NCBI GenBank assembly: GCA_014238965.1
Contig: JABAAC010000106.1
Coordinates: forward strand, 1 to 43,092
Direction: 5' to 3'
DNA: 43,092 nt
From: Phycisphaerales bacterium
Lineage (GTDB): Bacteria > Planctomycetota > Phycisphaerae > Phycisphaerales > SM1A02
Position numbers and translations under genes: made by a program
Notes under the pieces: model-generated
Database searches by the model: none
Told to the model about the DNA's origin: nothing
The model's input: only the letters and a program-made list of their open reading frames with translations
Shown: in pieces, positions 33,835 to 42,598 of the stretch
Layout of the letters: each line of letters opens with the position of its first letter
Numbering within the stretch: the stretch's first letter is position 1

Positions 33835-36054
33835 ATGAATGCACCAATACCACCTACTGGCCGTCAATTCCAAACGGCGGCACCGGCCCGACGAGCCACC
33901 GTTGACCCCATACGCGTGCTCAGACAGCACGTTGTGGGGATTCTTATGTCCATCGTGTTTGGGGCCTTGGTCGGCATTGGTTCATTTTTCCTCTTGAACA
34001 TGGTCTACCCCCTGTATTCCTCGGAAGTGCTCTTTGAGGTTAAGCCGGGCATCGCTGAGTCAACAGAAATCGGCACGTCGACTAGTTTGAGTGATCAAGA
34101 AGTCGAGCGAATGGCCCGCACGCAGACAGAGTTGATTCGTCGGCGTGACATTCTGTATGGGGCCGTCAACACCCCCAATGTCCGGGACACAGATTGGATC
34201 AAGACTTGGTATTGGGATGAATCCACGAACACCCCCTTGATCGAACTGGCCGTCGATGAATTAGAGACAGATCTTCGAACGCCGGTTCTCCGGGGTACGA
34301 ATCTCTTTGCTATCCGCTGGTCAGCCCACCATCCCAATGATGTCACGCGTGTGCTTGATGCGGTGGCGAGATCGTTCATGGCCAAGCGTCGTGAACTGGA
34401 TAACACGCTCTTTGATCAGAATGAGAGTTTGTTCGAGACCCAAGCGAACCGCCTTCGTGAGCAAATTGATGCATTCAACGACGAGATTCAATCGTTCATT
34501 CGGAACCAAGGGATCACAACGCTGGATGACCCGCGGTTCTCGCAGGCTGCCATCGAGGTAGAGAATCTCGCCAAGTCGTTGACCGAGGCCAGTCAGCAAG
34601 TTGCTTCAGTGCAATCGAGCTACATGCAAACTGCAGCAAAACTCGAAGGCGTCATGAAGCCGACTTCCGAAGACACGCTTGAAGCTGAAAACGATGCGGC
34701 GCTTGTCCAGCAGTTGCAACGTCTGGAAATTCTCCGATCTGAAGAGCGAAGCATCCGTGAACAATTCAACGAAGGCACACAGCAGGTTCGTACCATCGAG
34801 CGGCGCGTTCGTGCTGTCGAATTGCAAGTCGATCAAAAACGCGATGAGGTGCTGCGACGAAACCTGAATGCTCGGCTTCGAACGCTTGATTCTGAGCGAG
34901 AGCGACTTCAGCGCATCATTGACGGATTGGAAGAAGAACTCACTGCCAAGGATGTCGCGCTTCGCGACTTGACAGCTCACTCGGCGTATTACGAGTCCCT
35001 CCGGCAGCAACGTGACAATCTTGAAGAGCAACGTGACGCCACGCAGAAATTGCTTCGTGAGATCAGTTTGATGAAGTTGCGTTCGGATGCGAGTCGGGTT
35101 ACGCAGTACGGAACGGCTGACGTTCCGCGTGAGCCATCGTTTCCAAAGTTGGAATACATCATCCCTGCAGGCATCGCGCTGGTCAGCGGACTGTTCGTGG
35201 GCATCGTGTTCCTTCGTGAAGTGTCGAATAAACGCATCCGTAGCTTGAGCGATTTGGCAGTTGTGCCAGGGGTTAAGCCCCTTGGTGGCGTGCCTGACAT
35301 TGACGACGACCCGCGTGAGCCAGAGGATGCAGAGTGCGTTGTCCTTGAGGAACCCAGCAGTGTGACTGCTGAGTCAGTGCGTCAAATTGGCCGAGGTATT
35401 CTTCGCGCCATGCAGGCTCAAGGCCATCGAAGTCTTCTGATCACTGGGGCATTGCCTGGCGCAGGGACCACGACGTTCATATCGAATATCGCTATTGCTG
35501 GGCAGGCTTCCGGCCACCGCATTTGTGTCATCGATGCCAACTTCCGGCGACCTCGCCTTGGAGAGGTCATGGGCGTTAAGGCTGGCGTAGGGCTTGGAGA
35601 AGTCCTTGGCCAGAGGGCCGATCTTGAGCAGGCCATCGTTAAAGGCAATGGAGACGTAGACGTTATTCAGGCAGGCAATGCAGCAGCACGCATTATTGAA
35701 CGGCTCGCGGGCGAGGTGATGGCAAGCACGCTTGCCACGCTACGTGACACGTATGACTACATCCTTATCGATTCAGCCCCATCAGTTGCGGCCGGCGATG
35801 CTCTTGAACTTGCAGCTCGTGCTGATGCTTCGGTGTTGGTCATTGAGGCATCCCGTGAAGAACGTGGCTTGGTGGCGCGGCTTGTGCGTCAGTTGGCTGA
35901 AGCCAATGCGGAGTTGCTTGGCGTTGTACTCAATCGTCCACGTCAGGCTGTTGGCGGGTACTTCCGCCGCAACTATGAAGTGATGTCTTCATATGGTGCA
36001 GATAGCGACCTAGATGATGATCAGGACAACGACCACGAGAGTGACGAAGATTGA
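33835..36054 (+). CDS. Wzz-type chain-length regulator fused to a BY-kinase-like ATPase domain with altered Walker A
   Basis: Polysaccharide co-polymerase of 739 residues. A first membrane helix (about 36-58) is followed by a Wzz periplasmic domain, long coiled coil (about 200-420) and a second helix near 442-465. The C-terminal cytoplasmic part has the fold of bacterial tyrosine kinases: Walker A GALPGAGTTT, Walker A' ICVIDANFRRP and Walker B YDYILIDSAP. The Walker A lysine of the usual PGEGK(S/T)T is Thr545 here, so ATP hydrolysis and autophosphorylation may be lost. There is no dense tyrosine cluster; the tail has three Tyr and a run of acidic residues. Its neighbours are a Wza-like exporter and a Wzb-like phosphatase. 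Confidence 0.9.
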   Translation: MNAPIPPTGRQFQTAAPARRATVDPIRVLRQHVVGILMSIVFGALVGIGSFFLLNMVYPLYSSEVLFEVKPGIAESTEIGTSTSLSDQEVERMARTQTELIRRRDILYGAVNTPNVRDTDWIKTWYWDESTNTPLIELAVDELETDLRTPVLRGTNLFAIRWSAHHPNDVTRVLDAVARSFMAKRRELDNTLFDQNESLFETQANRLREQIDAFNDEIQSFIRNQGITTLDDPRFSQAAIEVENLAKSLTEASQQVASVQSSYMQTAAKLEGVMKPTSEDTLEAENDAALVQQLQRLEILRSEERSIREQFNEGTQQVRTIERRVRAVELQVDQKRDEVLRRNLNARLRTLDSERERLQRIIDGLEEELTAKDVALRDLTAHSAYYESLRQQRDNLEEQRDATQKLLREISLMKLRSDASRVTQYGTADVPREPSFPKLEYIIPAGIALVSGLFVGIVFLREVSNKRIRSLSDLAVVPGVKPLGGVPDIDDDPREPEDAECVVLEEPSSVTAESVRQIGRGILRAMQAQGHRSLLITGALPGAGTTTFISNIAIAGQASGHRICVIDANFRRPRLGEVMGVKAGVGLGEVLGQRADLEQAIVKGNGDVDVIQAGNAAARIIERLAGEVMASTLATLRDTYDYILIDSAPSVAAGDALELAARADASVLVIEASREERGLVARLVRQLAEANAELLGVVLNRPRQAVGGYFRRNYEVMSSYGADSDLDDDQDNDHESDED

Positions 36055-36142
36055 TTCTGGGCAATCGCCGCGGTGAAGCCATGAACATTCTGAGCACATG
36101 CCGTTGTGAGGGCGGGGACCTGGTTCCCTCTACAGTGGATTG

Positions 36143-37420
36143 GTGCATGTCGTGAACCTGCCGTCTGCTGCGGGATCCGTCACTGAACTATCCGGACTCG
36201 GATTGGTAGGTGTCTATCTGCCAGTCTTGATTGTGGCGTTCGTGGTCACGCTCGTAGCAACGCCGGTGGCTCGATTTGTTGCATTCCGAGTGGGTGTCAT
36301 CGACCGGCCCGATGAGTTACGCAAGGTGCATCGCAAGCCCGTGGCCTATCTTGGTGGTGTCGCCGTGCTTGTTGGTTTGCTTGGTGGCATTGCTGTTGGT
36401 TATCTCCTGGAAGTGCCATTGGCATTTCGGAGCTTGCCTATCTCCATTGTGATCGGCATGCTTGCGATTGTGTTGACCGGGCTCGCCGATGACGTGTGGG
36501 GCTGGGATCCTCGATGGAAGATTGCCGGACAACTCGTGGCGGCAGCAGCACTGGCGAATAGCTTTGTGGGCACTCAGGCCGCGGCAGGGTTTATCGAGTA
36601 TTTCACTGGCCATTCCGACTTAGCGTTCGCTGTGGCACTGCCGTTATTAGGCGATGTGACGATTGATCCAGTGGGCATCGTTGGCACCTTGCTTATCGCA
36701 GTGTTTGTGTTGGGCGGCTGCAATGCCGCCAACCTGATTGATGGCCTTGATGGCTTACTTTCAGGCACCGTCGCAATTGCGGCTGCGGGCTTTCTCATGA
36801 TCTCATTGCTTGCAGCAATGTGGTTGACGGATTCCGATATCACTGCTGCAGAGGAGCTACTGCCAGCCCAGTTGGTGGCGGAAGATGATGGGTCGACACT
36901 GGCAGGCGCGCGCATTGCCTTGTCGATGGCCTTGCTCGGTGCAGCCCTTGGCTTTCTGCCTCACAATTGGAACCCCGCCACGATTTTCCTTGGCGACACT
37001 GGCAGTTTATTACTCGGATTCACGTGCGTGTCGCTTGTACTGATGCTCGGGGATCAGGGACAAACGCATTTAGTGGTTGCGGGGCTGATCGTTTTTGGCT
37101 TGCCGATCATGGACACAGTGCTCGCCATTTTCAGGCGAAAGGTACAGGGGCTTCCTGCATCGAGCCCTGATGCCCAGCATATGCATCATCAACTCATGCG
37201 AACGCTTGGTGGCGTAAAGTCAGCGGTGATCGGCATGTGGTGCATTGAAGGGGTACTCATGCTGATAGGTGTGACGCTTGCGCTACTTACCTTGACGCAT
37301 GAAATTAGGGTGATTGTGCCGTATGTCGTGTTCACTGTGATCTTCGGGGCAACGGCTATCGTGGGCATCCAAATGGGTCGGCGTGCGGGGCGCAAAAGCG
37401 ACTCGCCAACGGAGCCATGA
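36143..37420 (+). CDS. Undecaprenyl-phosphate sugar-1-phosphate transferase (WecA/TagO/MraY superfamily)
   Basis: Initiating glycosyltransferase that moves a sugar-1-phosphate (probably GlcNAc-1-P) from UDP-sugar to undecaprenyl phosphate in the inner membrane. It has about 425 residues and ten or eleven helices. Motifs: DRPDELRKVHRKPVAYLGG, the metal-binding LADDVWGWD, NLIDGLDGLLSG, the catalytic FLGDTGSLLLGF and the HMHHQL motif. An insertion of about 20 residues near 240-255 (ITAAEELLPAQL) precedes the LSMALLGAALGFLPHNW helix. No ATG is available; GTG 36143, GTG 36152 or TTG 36140 are possible starts. It overlaps the phosphatase gene by ATGA. Confidence 0.9.
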   Translation: MHVVNLPSAAGSVTELSGLGLVGVYLPVLIVAFVVTLVATPVARFVAFRVGVIDRPDELRKVHRKPVAYLGGVAVLVGLLGGIAVGYLLEVPLAFRSLPISIVIGMLAIVLTGLADDVWGWDPRWKIAGQLVAAAALANSFVGTQAAAGFIEYFTGHSDLAFAVALPLLGDVTIDPVGIVGTLLIAVFVLGGCNAANLIDGLDGLLSGTVAIAAAGFLMISLLAAMWLTDSDITAAEELLPAQLVAEDDGSTLAGARIALSMALLGAALGFLPHNWNPATIFLGDTGSLLLGFTCVSLVLMLGDQGQTHLVVAGLIVFGLPIMDTVLAIFRRKVQGLPASSPDAQHMHHQLMRTLGGVKSAVIGMWCIEGVLMLIGVTLALLTLTHEIRVIVPYVVFTVIFGATAIVGIQMGRRAGRKSDSPTEP

Positions 37421-37893
37421 GCAGAGTCAGCGTGCTGTTTGTGTGCATGGGCAATATCTGTCGCTCGCCTGCTGCGGAAGCCATCTTTCGTCACTGCGCT
37501 ATGGAGCGAGGCGTACTTGATCGTTTGTCCATCGATTCTTGTGGAACTGGTGGCTGGCATGCTGGAGAAGCCGCCGACAGTCGTATGCGGTCCGCAGCTT
37601 CCCATCGCGGCATTGAGATCAGTTCGATCGCTCGGCAAGTGATACAGGCTGATCTTGCTGACTTTGATTACATCCTCTGCATGGATGACGACAATCTGGA
37701 TCACTTGCGATCAATGGGTGTGGATCAGCGTGCGGTGCTGATGCTTGAACACCATGACAGTCATCGTGGCCAGGGTGTGCCCGATCCGTATTACGGTGAT
37801 GGCGATGGTTTTCAACGGGTATTGGACCTGCTCGAAGTCGCATGCGGTCATTTGCTAGACCATCTAGGCTCACAGCACGACTTAGAGGAATAG
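37417..37893 (+). CDS. Low-molecular-weight protein tyrosine phosphatase (Wzb-like)
   Basis: A 158-residue cytoplasmic phosphatase. The P-loop CMGNICRS (10-17; CX5RS) is complete, and DPYYGDGDGF supplies the general-acid Asp. The remaining fold (ISSIARQVIQADLADFDYILCMDDDNL) matches the family. Beside capsule genes such enzymes dephosphorylate BY-kinases, but the kinase-like partner here lacks the Walker A Lys, so its target may differ. The start overlaps the upstream stop (ATGA). It is the last gene of the locus; the next gene is convergent, 120 bases on. Confidence 0.93.
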   Translation: MSRVSVLFVCMGNICRSPAAEAIFRHCAMERGVLDRLSIDSCGTGGWHAGEAADSRMRSAASHRGIEISSIARQVIQADLADFDYILCMDDDNLDHLRSMGVDQRAVLMLEHHDSHRGQGVPDPYYGDGDGFQRVLDLLEVACGHLLDHLGSQHDLEE

Positions 37894-38013
37894 ACGTTGC
37901 CAGGGTGTCGAAAGTTGAGTAATAGAACTTGAACATGTTCGTTTCAGGCTGAACATGGATCAACAGCGATTTGCGTTCATCGTCGATCTCGCGGCCCATG
38001 TGCAATGGGCGCT

Positions 38014-39111
38014 TTATCGTTTCGCAAAGTCTCGCATGAGTGAAGCCAGTGCCTCGCAGCCCTGCTCGGGAAATGCGTTGTACACCGAAGCGCGTAGGCC
38101 GCCAACACTTCGATGCCCCTTAAGCCCTGACATGCCCGCTTTGGCAGCAATCGCCAAGAACTCAGCATCTTGCTCGGGTGTTGGTGACACGAATGGAATG
38201 TTCATGACGGATCGGCACGACGAATTGGCGTGGCCCTTCCAGAATCCGCCGCTGCTATCGATGGCGTCGTAGATGCACTTGGCCTTGGCGTCGTTTCGTG
38301 CAGTCATGGCTTCAGTGCCGCCCATCTCTTCAATCCACTTCAAGACTAGTCCACATACATAGATAGCAAATACGGGGGGGGTGTTGTATCGAGAATCCTT
38401 CGATGCGTGGAGGTCATAGCGGAGCATGTCAGGCAAGTCTCGCCGAGCAAGCTCAAGAAAGTCGCGTTTGATGACAGCCAAGGTGACACCGGCGGGGCCA
38501 AGGTTCTTTTGGCCACCGGCGTACACCATGGCGTGCTTTGACCAGTCGATGGGTCGGCTGAACATTTCCGAACTCATGTCGGCGACCAGCGGTGCGGAGG
38601 CATCGGGCGCCGTATCAAAACGAGTGCCATAGATGGTGTTGTTGGAGCAATATGCCGCGTAGGCGGGATGCTCACTCCAGGCAATATCCGCTGCCTCTGG
38701 TATCGAACGAAAGTCGTCATTGCTTCCATCGAACGCTACATGAACATCGCCGACTACTCGTGCATCGGCAATTGCTCGCTTGGTCCACGCGCCGGTGTGC
38801 AGGTAGTCACCAGTGCGCCCGGTTGACAGAAAGGCCATCGCAAGCATGCCGAATTGCAGCGAAGCTCCACCCTGAAGAAAGAGCACCTCGAAGTCATCTG
38901 GAATGTTCCCGACTCGGCGGCATGTTGCCTTCGCCTCTTCAAACACTCGATCGACAGCGGGACCTCTGTGCGAGTGTTCGAGGATGCCGATGCCGGTGTC
39001 ATCAATATCCCACAGCGCTTCGCGAGCTTGGAGCAGCACGGACTCGGGTAGGACGGCTGGTCCGGCGGAGAAATTCAGCGTGGCACGTGTGTGTTCAACG
39101 ACATTGGGCAT
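38014..39111 (-). CDS. serC: Phosphoserine aminotransferase
   Basis: PLP enzyme converting 3-phosphohydroxypyruvate and glutamate to phosphoserine, second step of serine synthesis; it also acts in PLP synthesis. The 365-residue protein starts LNFSAGPAVLPESVL, has SHRGPAVDRVFEEA, FLQGGASLQF, and the Schiff-base Lys202 in GGQKNLGPAG. NTPPVFAIYVCGLVLKW and the C-terminal GHRSVGGLRASVYNAF are also typical. The ATG at 39111 follows the serA stop by 10 bases, so they share a transcript. Confidence 0.96.
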   Translation of the reverse strand: MPNVVEHTRATLNFSAGPAVLPESVLLQAREALWDIDDTGIGILEHSHRGPAVDRVFEEAKATCRRVGNIPDDFEVLFLQGGASLQFGMLAMAFLSTGRTGDYLHTGAWTKRAIADARVVGDVHVAFDGSNDDFRSIPEAADIAWSEHPAYAAYCSNNTIYGTRFDTAPDASAPLVADMSSEMFSRPIDWSKHAMVYAGGQKNLGPAGVTLAVIKRDFLELARRDLPDMLRYDLHASKDSRYNTPPVFAIYVCGLVLKWIEEMGGTEAMTARNDAKAKCIYDAIDSSGGFWKGHANSSCRSVMNIPFVSPTPEQDAEFLAIAAKAGMSGLKGHRSVGGLRASVYNAFPEQGCEALASLMRDFAKR

Positions 39112-39121
39112 GCGTTAGACC

Positions 39122-40390
39122 CTAGCCTTTGATGGCGGACAACGAGGTGGATAGAACGGCATCATGCTCGCGCACTGTCGCGAGCACGTGCTCTGGGACG
39201 CTTCGATCTACTTGAATACGAGCACACGCGGCTTCGCCACCTTCGAAGATGGCGTTGTCCATCTCTTCAATGTTCACCCCTGAGGATCGAAGGGCAGTGA
39301 AGACGTGTGCAAGGACGCCTGGTCGATTGAGATGCCGAACACTCAACAAGCATGCCGCGGGCGTGGACTGTGCGCGATTGACGCAGTTTGGTGCATCGCC
39401 GGTAGCCATCCATGTCTCTACGATGCGGACGGCCTCCTCCGCTACGGCGTCTTGCGCTTGGCTCGTTGAAGCACCCACGTGGTGGGTGCCGTAGACCCCT
39501 GGTAGATCTAGGAGCTCGCTGGTGAAACTGGTTTCACTGCCGTGGGGCTCTGTGGCGTAGACGTCAAGCCCGACCTTAATGCCCTTTGATCGAACTGCAT
39601 CAGCCAATGCAGATTCGTCGATCACACTGCCGCGGGTTGTGTTGACCAAAATGGCACCCTCACGCATTGCATCGCAAAAAGCAGCATCGACGAGATGATG
39701 CGTGTCGGGGGTCGCCGCGACGTGCAGGCTGACAACGTCACTCATCTTCAGCAGGTTTTGCAAACTGGAGCAGTGCCCAACGCCTATGGCGTCCGCATCC
39801 GCTTGTGTGAGGCTCCGGCTCCAAGCGATCACCTTCATGCCAAACCCAGCAGCACGCCGAGCCGTCTCGCATCCAATTCTGCCAGTGCCCACAATGCCAA
39901 TCGTTCGTCCAGCGAGGCCGCGTGCTTTGCTCCATGTCTTCTTGGCCCACGTGCCCCCACGAAGGTCAGCGTCCTGTGCAGGAATGTTTCGATCGCACGC
40001 CAGAATGAGGCCCCACGCCAATTCAGCGACGGCAATGGCATTCATGCCAGGGCAATTGGCCACCGAAATGCCACGCGCGGAAGCGGCTTTGATGTCGATC
40101 GTGTCAGTGCCAGCGCCCGCGCGAATGACCAAGCTCAGTCGGGTTCCAGCTGAAAAGACACTTGCTGGCACCTTTGTCGATCGCACGATGAGGGCATCAG
40201 GGTCATATGCACGAACGGCATCGGCAAGTGTGTCAGCGGTGAGGTCGGCCTGTACCCGCACTTGGCAACCTGCATTGCGCAGGGCGTCGAGTCCAAACGA
40301 GGCGAGTGAATCTGCAACGAGCACCGTTGTCACTGTTGTATCGGTGCCAGTTGAGGACTTGTTCTCTGGTGTTGCAGTTACAGGCATCAT
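39122..40390 (-). CDS. serA: D-3-phosphoglycerate dehydrogenase with ACT domain
   Basis: Oxidises 3-phosphoglycerate to phosphohydroxypyruvate, the first step of serine synthesis. The 422-residue protein has the NAD-binding GIVGTGRIGCETARRA, catalytic Arg in NTTRGSVIDE, Glu in DVYATEPHG and His in GTHHVGAST. A C-terminal ACT domain (SVRHLNRPGVLAHVFTALRS) suggests allosteric control, probably by serine. The length is the short form without the intervening ASB domain. The ATG at 40390 overlaps the DUF1015 stop by 4 bases (ATGA). Confidence 0.95.
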   Translation of the reverse strand: MMPVTATPENKSSTGTDTTVTTVLVADSLASFGLDALRNAGCQVRVQADLTADTLADAVRAYDPDALIVRSTKVPASVFSAGTRLSLVIRAGAGTDTIDIKAASARGISVANCPGMNAIAVAELAWGLILACDRNIPAQDADLRGGTWAKKTWSKARGLAGRTIGIVGTGRIGCETARRAAGFGMKVIAWSRSLTQADADAIGVGHCSSLQNLLKMSDVVSLHVAATPDTHHLVDAAFCDAMREGAILVNTTRGSVIDESALADAVRSKGIKVGLDVYATEPHGSETSFTSELLDLPGVYGTHHVGASTSQAQDAVAEEAVRIVETWMATGDAPNCVNRAQSTPAACLLSVRHLNRPGVLAHVFTALRSSGVNIEEMDNAIFEGGEAACARIQVDRSVPEHVLATVREHDAVLSTSLSAIKG

Positions 40391-41658
40391 GAAACGATTC
40401 CGGATTCTTGTTGGGCGGGTACTTCTGCATCGAGTTGATGGATAAAGAGACCGCTTCGAAGTTTTGGTTCAAACCACGTTGACTTAGGCGGCATGCATCG
40501 GCCAGAGTCCGCGACATCGAGCAGTTGTTGAATACTTACAGGATGCAGCGAAAAGGCGACAGCTGCCTTGCCTTCATCGACATGCGTTTGCAATTCGCTC
40601 AGTGGGCGAATGCCGCCGACAAATCCAATGCGTACATCGGTTCGGATGTCGTCGATGCCAAGAATAGGTTTGAGGACTGTTGATTCCAACAAGGCGCAGT
40701 CGAGTCGGTGTACTGGGTCTGATGATTCAAGCACTTTGGCATCCAGCGAAAGCAGATACCAATGCCCGTCGACGTACACCCCAAACGTGCCGGGGTGTTC
40801 AGGGTCGATTGGTTCATCGGCACGCCGCAGAGTTCCAACGCTTGCAAGTGCTTCAAGAAACGCTTCGGTGGTCAGGCCATTGAGGTCTTTCACGATTCGG
40901 TTGTAGGGAAGAATCGTCAACTGGCTTGCAGGAAACAATACGGTTAGGAACCACTCGTAGGACTCGTTGCCTTGGTGGCCAGGGTTGTTCTGTCGTAGGT
41001 GCGCTGCGGCACGTGCTGCACTGGCCGTGCGATGGTGGCCATCTGCAACATATGCGTTTGCGATGTGTGCAAATGCATCTATGTAGGGTTGGTTTGATTC
41101 CGCGATCCAACCAGTGTGTGTCACGCCCGATCGATCGTTGAAGTGAAACAGGGGTCGCTCGGCAATGTCGTCATCTACCAATCGATCGATGTTGGCATCA
41201 TCGGGGTAGGTCAAGAACACTGGGCCTGCGTTACAGCGTGTCGAAAGCACATGTCGCGTGCGGTCGTCTTCTTTGTCCTTTCGAGTCTTCTCGTGCTTCT
41301 TGATGACGTCGTTTGCGTAGTCATCGACATGGCAGCAGCAGACAACACCAACCTGGCTTCGCCCACGCCATGACTGCCTATACAAATAGATGCGAGGGCC
41401 GTCTTGGCGAGTGAGTGCACCATTGTCACAAAGTGCGTCAAGGGCGGTCCGGGCCGCGGCGTAGACAGCGTCGTCATGCGGGTCCATTGCCTTATCGAGC
41501 AGGGCGTCTGGTCGCAGGACTCGCATGAATGACTGGGCGTGGCGGTCAATTTCCTCGCGGGCTTCTTCGCGGCTGACAACGTCATACGGCGGTGATGACA
41601 CCGATGCGGCTTGATTCGCCGGTGGGCGAAGCGCTTCAAATGGGTTGATTCGCAGCAT
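40387..41658 (-). CDS. DUF1015 family protein of the serine operon
   Basis: A 423-residue protein of the conserved DUF1015 family. The N-terminus INPFEALRPP ... SSPPYDVVSREEA is the family hallmark; AYVADGHHRTASAARAAA and the central LTVLFPASQLTILPYNRIV are also characteristic. The GHHR segment resembles a ParB-like nucleotide-binding motif. SerA-linked DUF1015 genes occur in many bacteria, and a kinase-like role producing phosphoserine has been discussed for the wider group, but I cannot assign the activity here. It is the first gene of the operon, coupled to serA by overlap. Confidence 0.9.
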   Translation of the reverse strand: MLRINPFEALRPPANQAASVSSPPYDVVSREEAREEIDRHAQSFMRVLRPDALLDKAMDPHDDAVYAAARTALDALCDNGALTRQDGPRIYLYRQSWRGRSQVGVVCCCHVDDYANDVIKKHEKTRKDKEDDRTRHVLSTRCNAGPVFLTYPDDANIDRLVDDDIAERPLFHFNDRSGVTHTGWIAESNQPYIDAFAHIANAYVADGHHRTASAARAAAHLRQNNPGHQGNESYEWFLTVLFPASQLTILPYNRIVKDLNGLTTEAFLEALASVGTLRRADEPIDPEHPGTFGVYVDGHWYLLSLDAKVLESSDPVHRLDCALLESTVLKPILGIDDIRTDVRIGFVGGIRPLSELQTHVDEGKAAVAFSLHPVSIQQLLDVADSGRCMPPKSTWFEPKLRSGLFIHQLDAEVPAQQESGIVS

Positions 41659-41854
41659 GCATGGGGTTCCGAATCGAGGCTCTACACGGTACAGGGGTGA
41701 CTGATTCTAGCCCATTCAAGCTTGCATGAAGCGACTTAGGGGAAATCCATCTGTGCCGGTTACGCGGGTGCTGCAGGGGGCCGAGGTTGTAATGCGGGCT
41801 CTGATTTCACTGAAGGACTCTAGTAGCACTGTAGGGGTGCCGATGCCCAGCAGT

Positions 41855-41868
41855 ACACCAATTGGTGT
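41855..41868. promoter_or_regulatory. Perfect 14-bp palindrome upstream of the first pseudopilin
   Basis: ACACCAATTGGTGT is fully self-complementary and ends 65 bases before the pilin ATG. Its position suits a transcription factor operator controlling the pilin genes. The regulator is unknown. Confidence 0.4.
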
Positions 41869-41933
41869 CGGTTCATGCTCGGGCGCGTCGCCCACGGAAT
41901 CGATACCCCCTTCACAGTGAGGTTCCAGAAGGA

Positions 41934-42368
41934 ATGACACGCCGCACACGTACCGGTTTTACACTCATCGAAATTCTTATTGTCGTGGTAATCCTTGGCA
42001 TTCTTGCCGCAGTGGTTATCCCGCAGTTCACCAATGCCGCTGATGACGCAAGCGTCTCCTCGGCTCGCACGCAACTGCAGACAATGCGCAGCCAGATCGA
42101 ACTCTATCGCGCCCAAAATGGGTCATATCCCACTGCTGATGGCTCCGCTGCGGGGTCTGACGCGGATTCCAATGGCAGTCAGGATCAATGGGATGATCTT
42201 GTTGCAGGCAGTTACATGCGATCGAGCCCAACTTGGCCCAACTTGTTCTCTGAGAACTACAACGCCACCACCGGCGATTTCACGCTGACACTTGGCACGC
42301 CGTTCTACGATGTCAATGGCGATGGCACAGCGAATTCTACCGACGCTACTGCTGTGGCGAACTGGTGA
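41934..42368 (+). CDS. Type II secretion/type IV pilin-like pseudopilin (copy 1)
   Basis: A 144-residue prepilin. The class III leader MTRRTRTG is cleaved before FTLIEILIVVVILGILAA, with Glu at mature position 5, by a prepilin peptidase not seen here. The hydrophobic N-helix runs into an amphipathic helix (SARTQLQTMRSQIELYRAQ), then the GspG-like YPTADGS and WDDLVAGSYMRSSP. The C-terminus has a D-x-N-x-D-G loop (YDVNGDGTANSTDA), likely binding calcium as in GspG-type major pseudopilins. GAGG lies 11 bases before the ATG. A strong stem follows at 42390. Confidence 0.92.
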   Translation: MTRRTRTGFTLIEILIVVVILGILAAVVIPQFTNAADDASVSSARTQLQTMRSQIELYRAQNGSYPTADGSAAGSDADSNGSQDQWDDLVAGSYMRSSPTWPNLFSENYNATTGDFTLTLGTPFYDVNGDGTANSTDATAVANW

Positions 42369-42389
42369 CGTAACATTGCGTGCGGCACT

Positions 42390-42418
42390 GCCGGGCGTCC
42401 AGCCACTGGACGCCCGGC
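42390..42418 (+). terminator. Strong stem-loop between the two pseudopilin genes
   Basis: A perfect 13-bp stem (GCCGGGCGTCCAG, loop CCA, exact complement) lies just after the first pilin gene. There is no T-run, so it may be a partial terminator or a 3' stabiliser that sets the ratio of the two pilins. Confidence 0.6.
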
Positions 42419-42598
42419 CTGCATGCTGCATCAATGGGGACAGAGGACGATGTATGCGGTCTGCGTCATTCACGCAGGCTCGCTGTCGTTTTGAGTGATC
42501 CGTAAACGAGATCGCTTGAGTCGTTCGGTCTTGGTTTGGCTTGTCACAATGGACGCAGCCACGGTTACTGCGCCATTTATTTGCCCAGGAGACCCGCT

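Noticed and set aside
37931-37940. Palindrome GAACATGTTC, reminiscent of a LexA box
   Set aside because: The half-sites are 2 bases apart instead of the 4 of the GAAC-N4-GTTC box, and it lies in a convergent gap with no start codon to control.
41726-41920. 64-codon frame upstream of the first pilin
   Set aside because: It has no recognisable motif or strong ribosome binding site, and runs through the palindrome and the likely promoter region.
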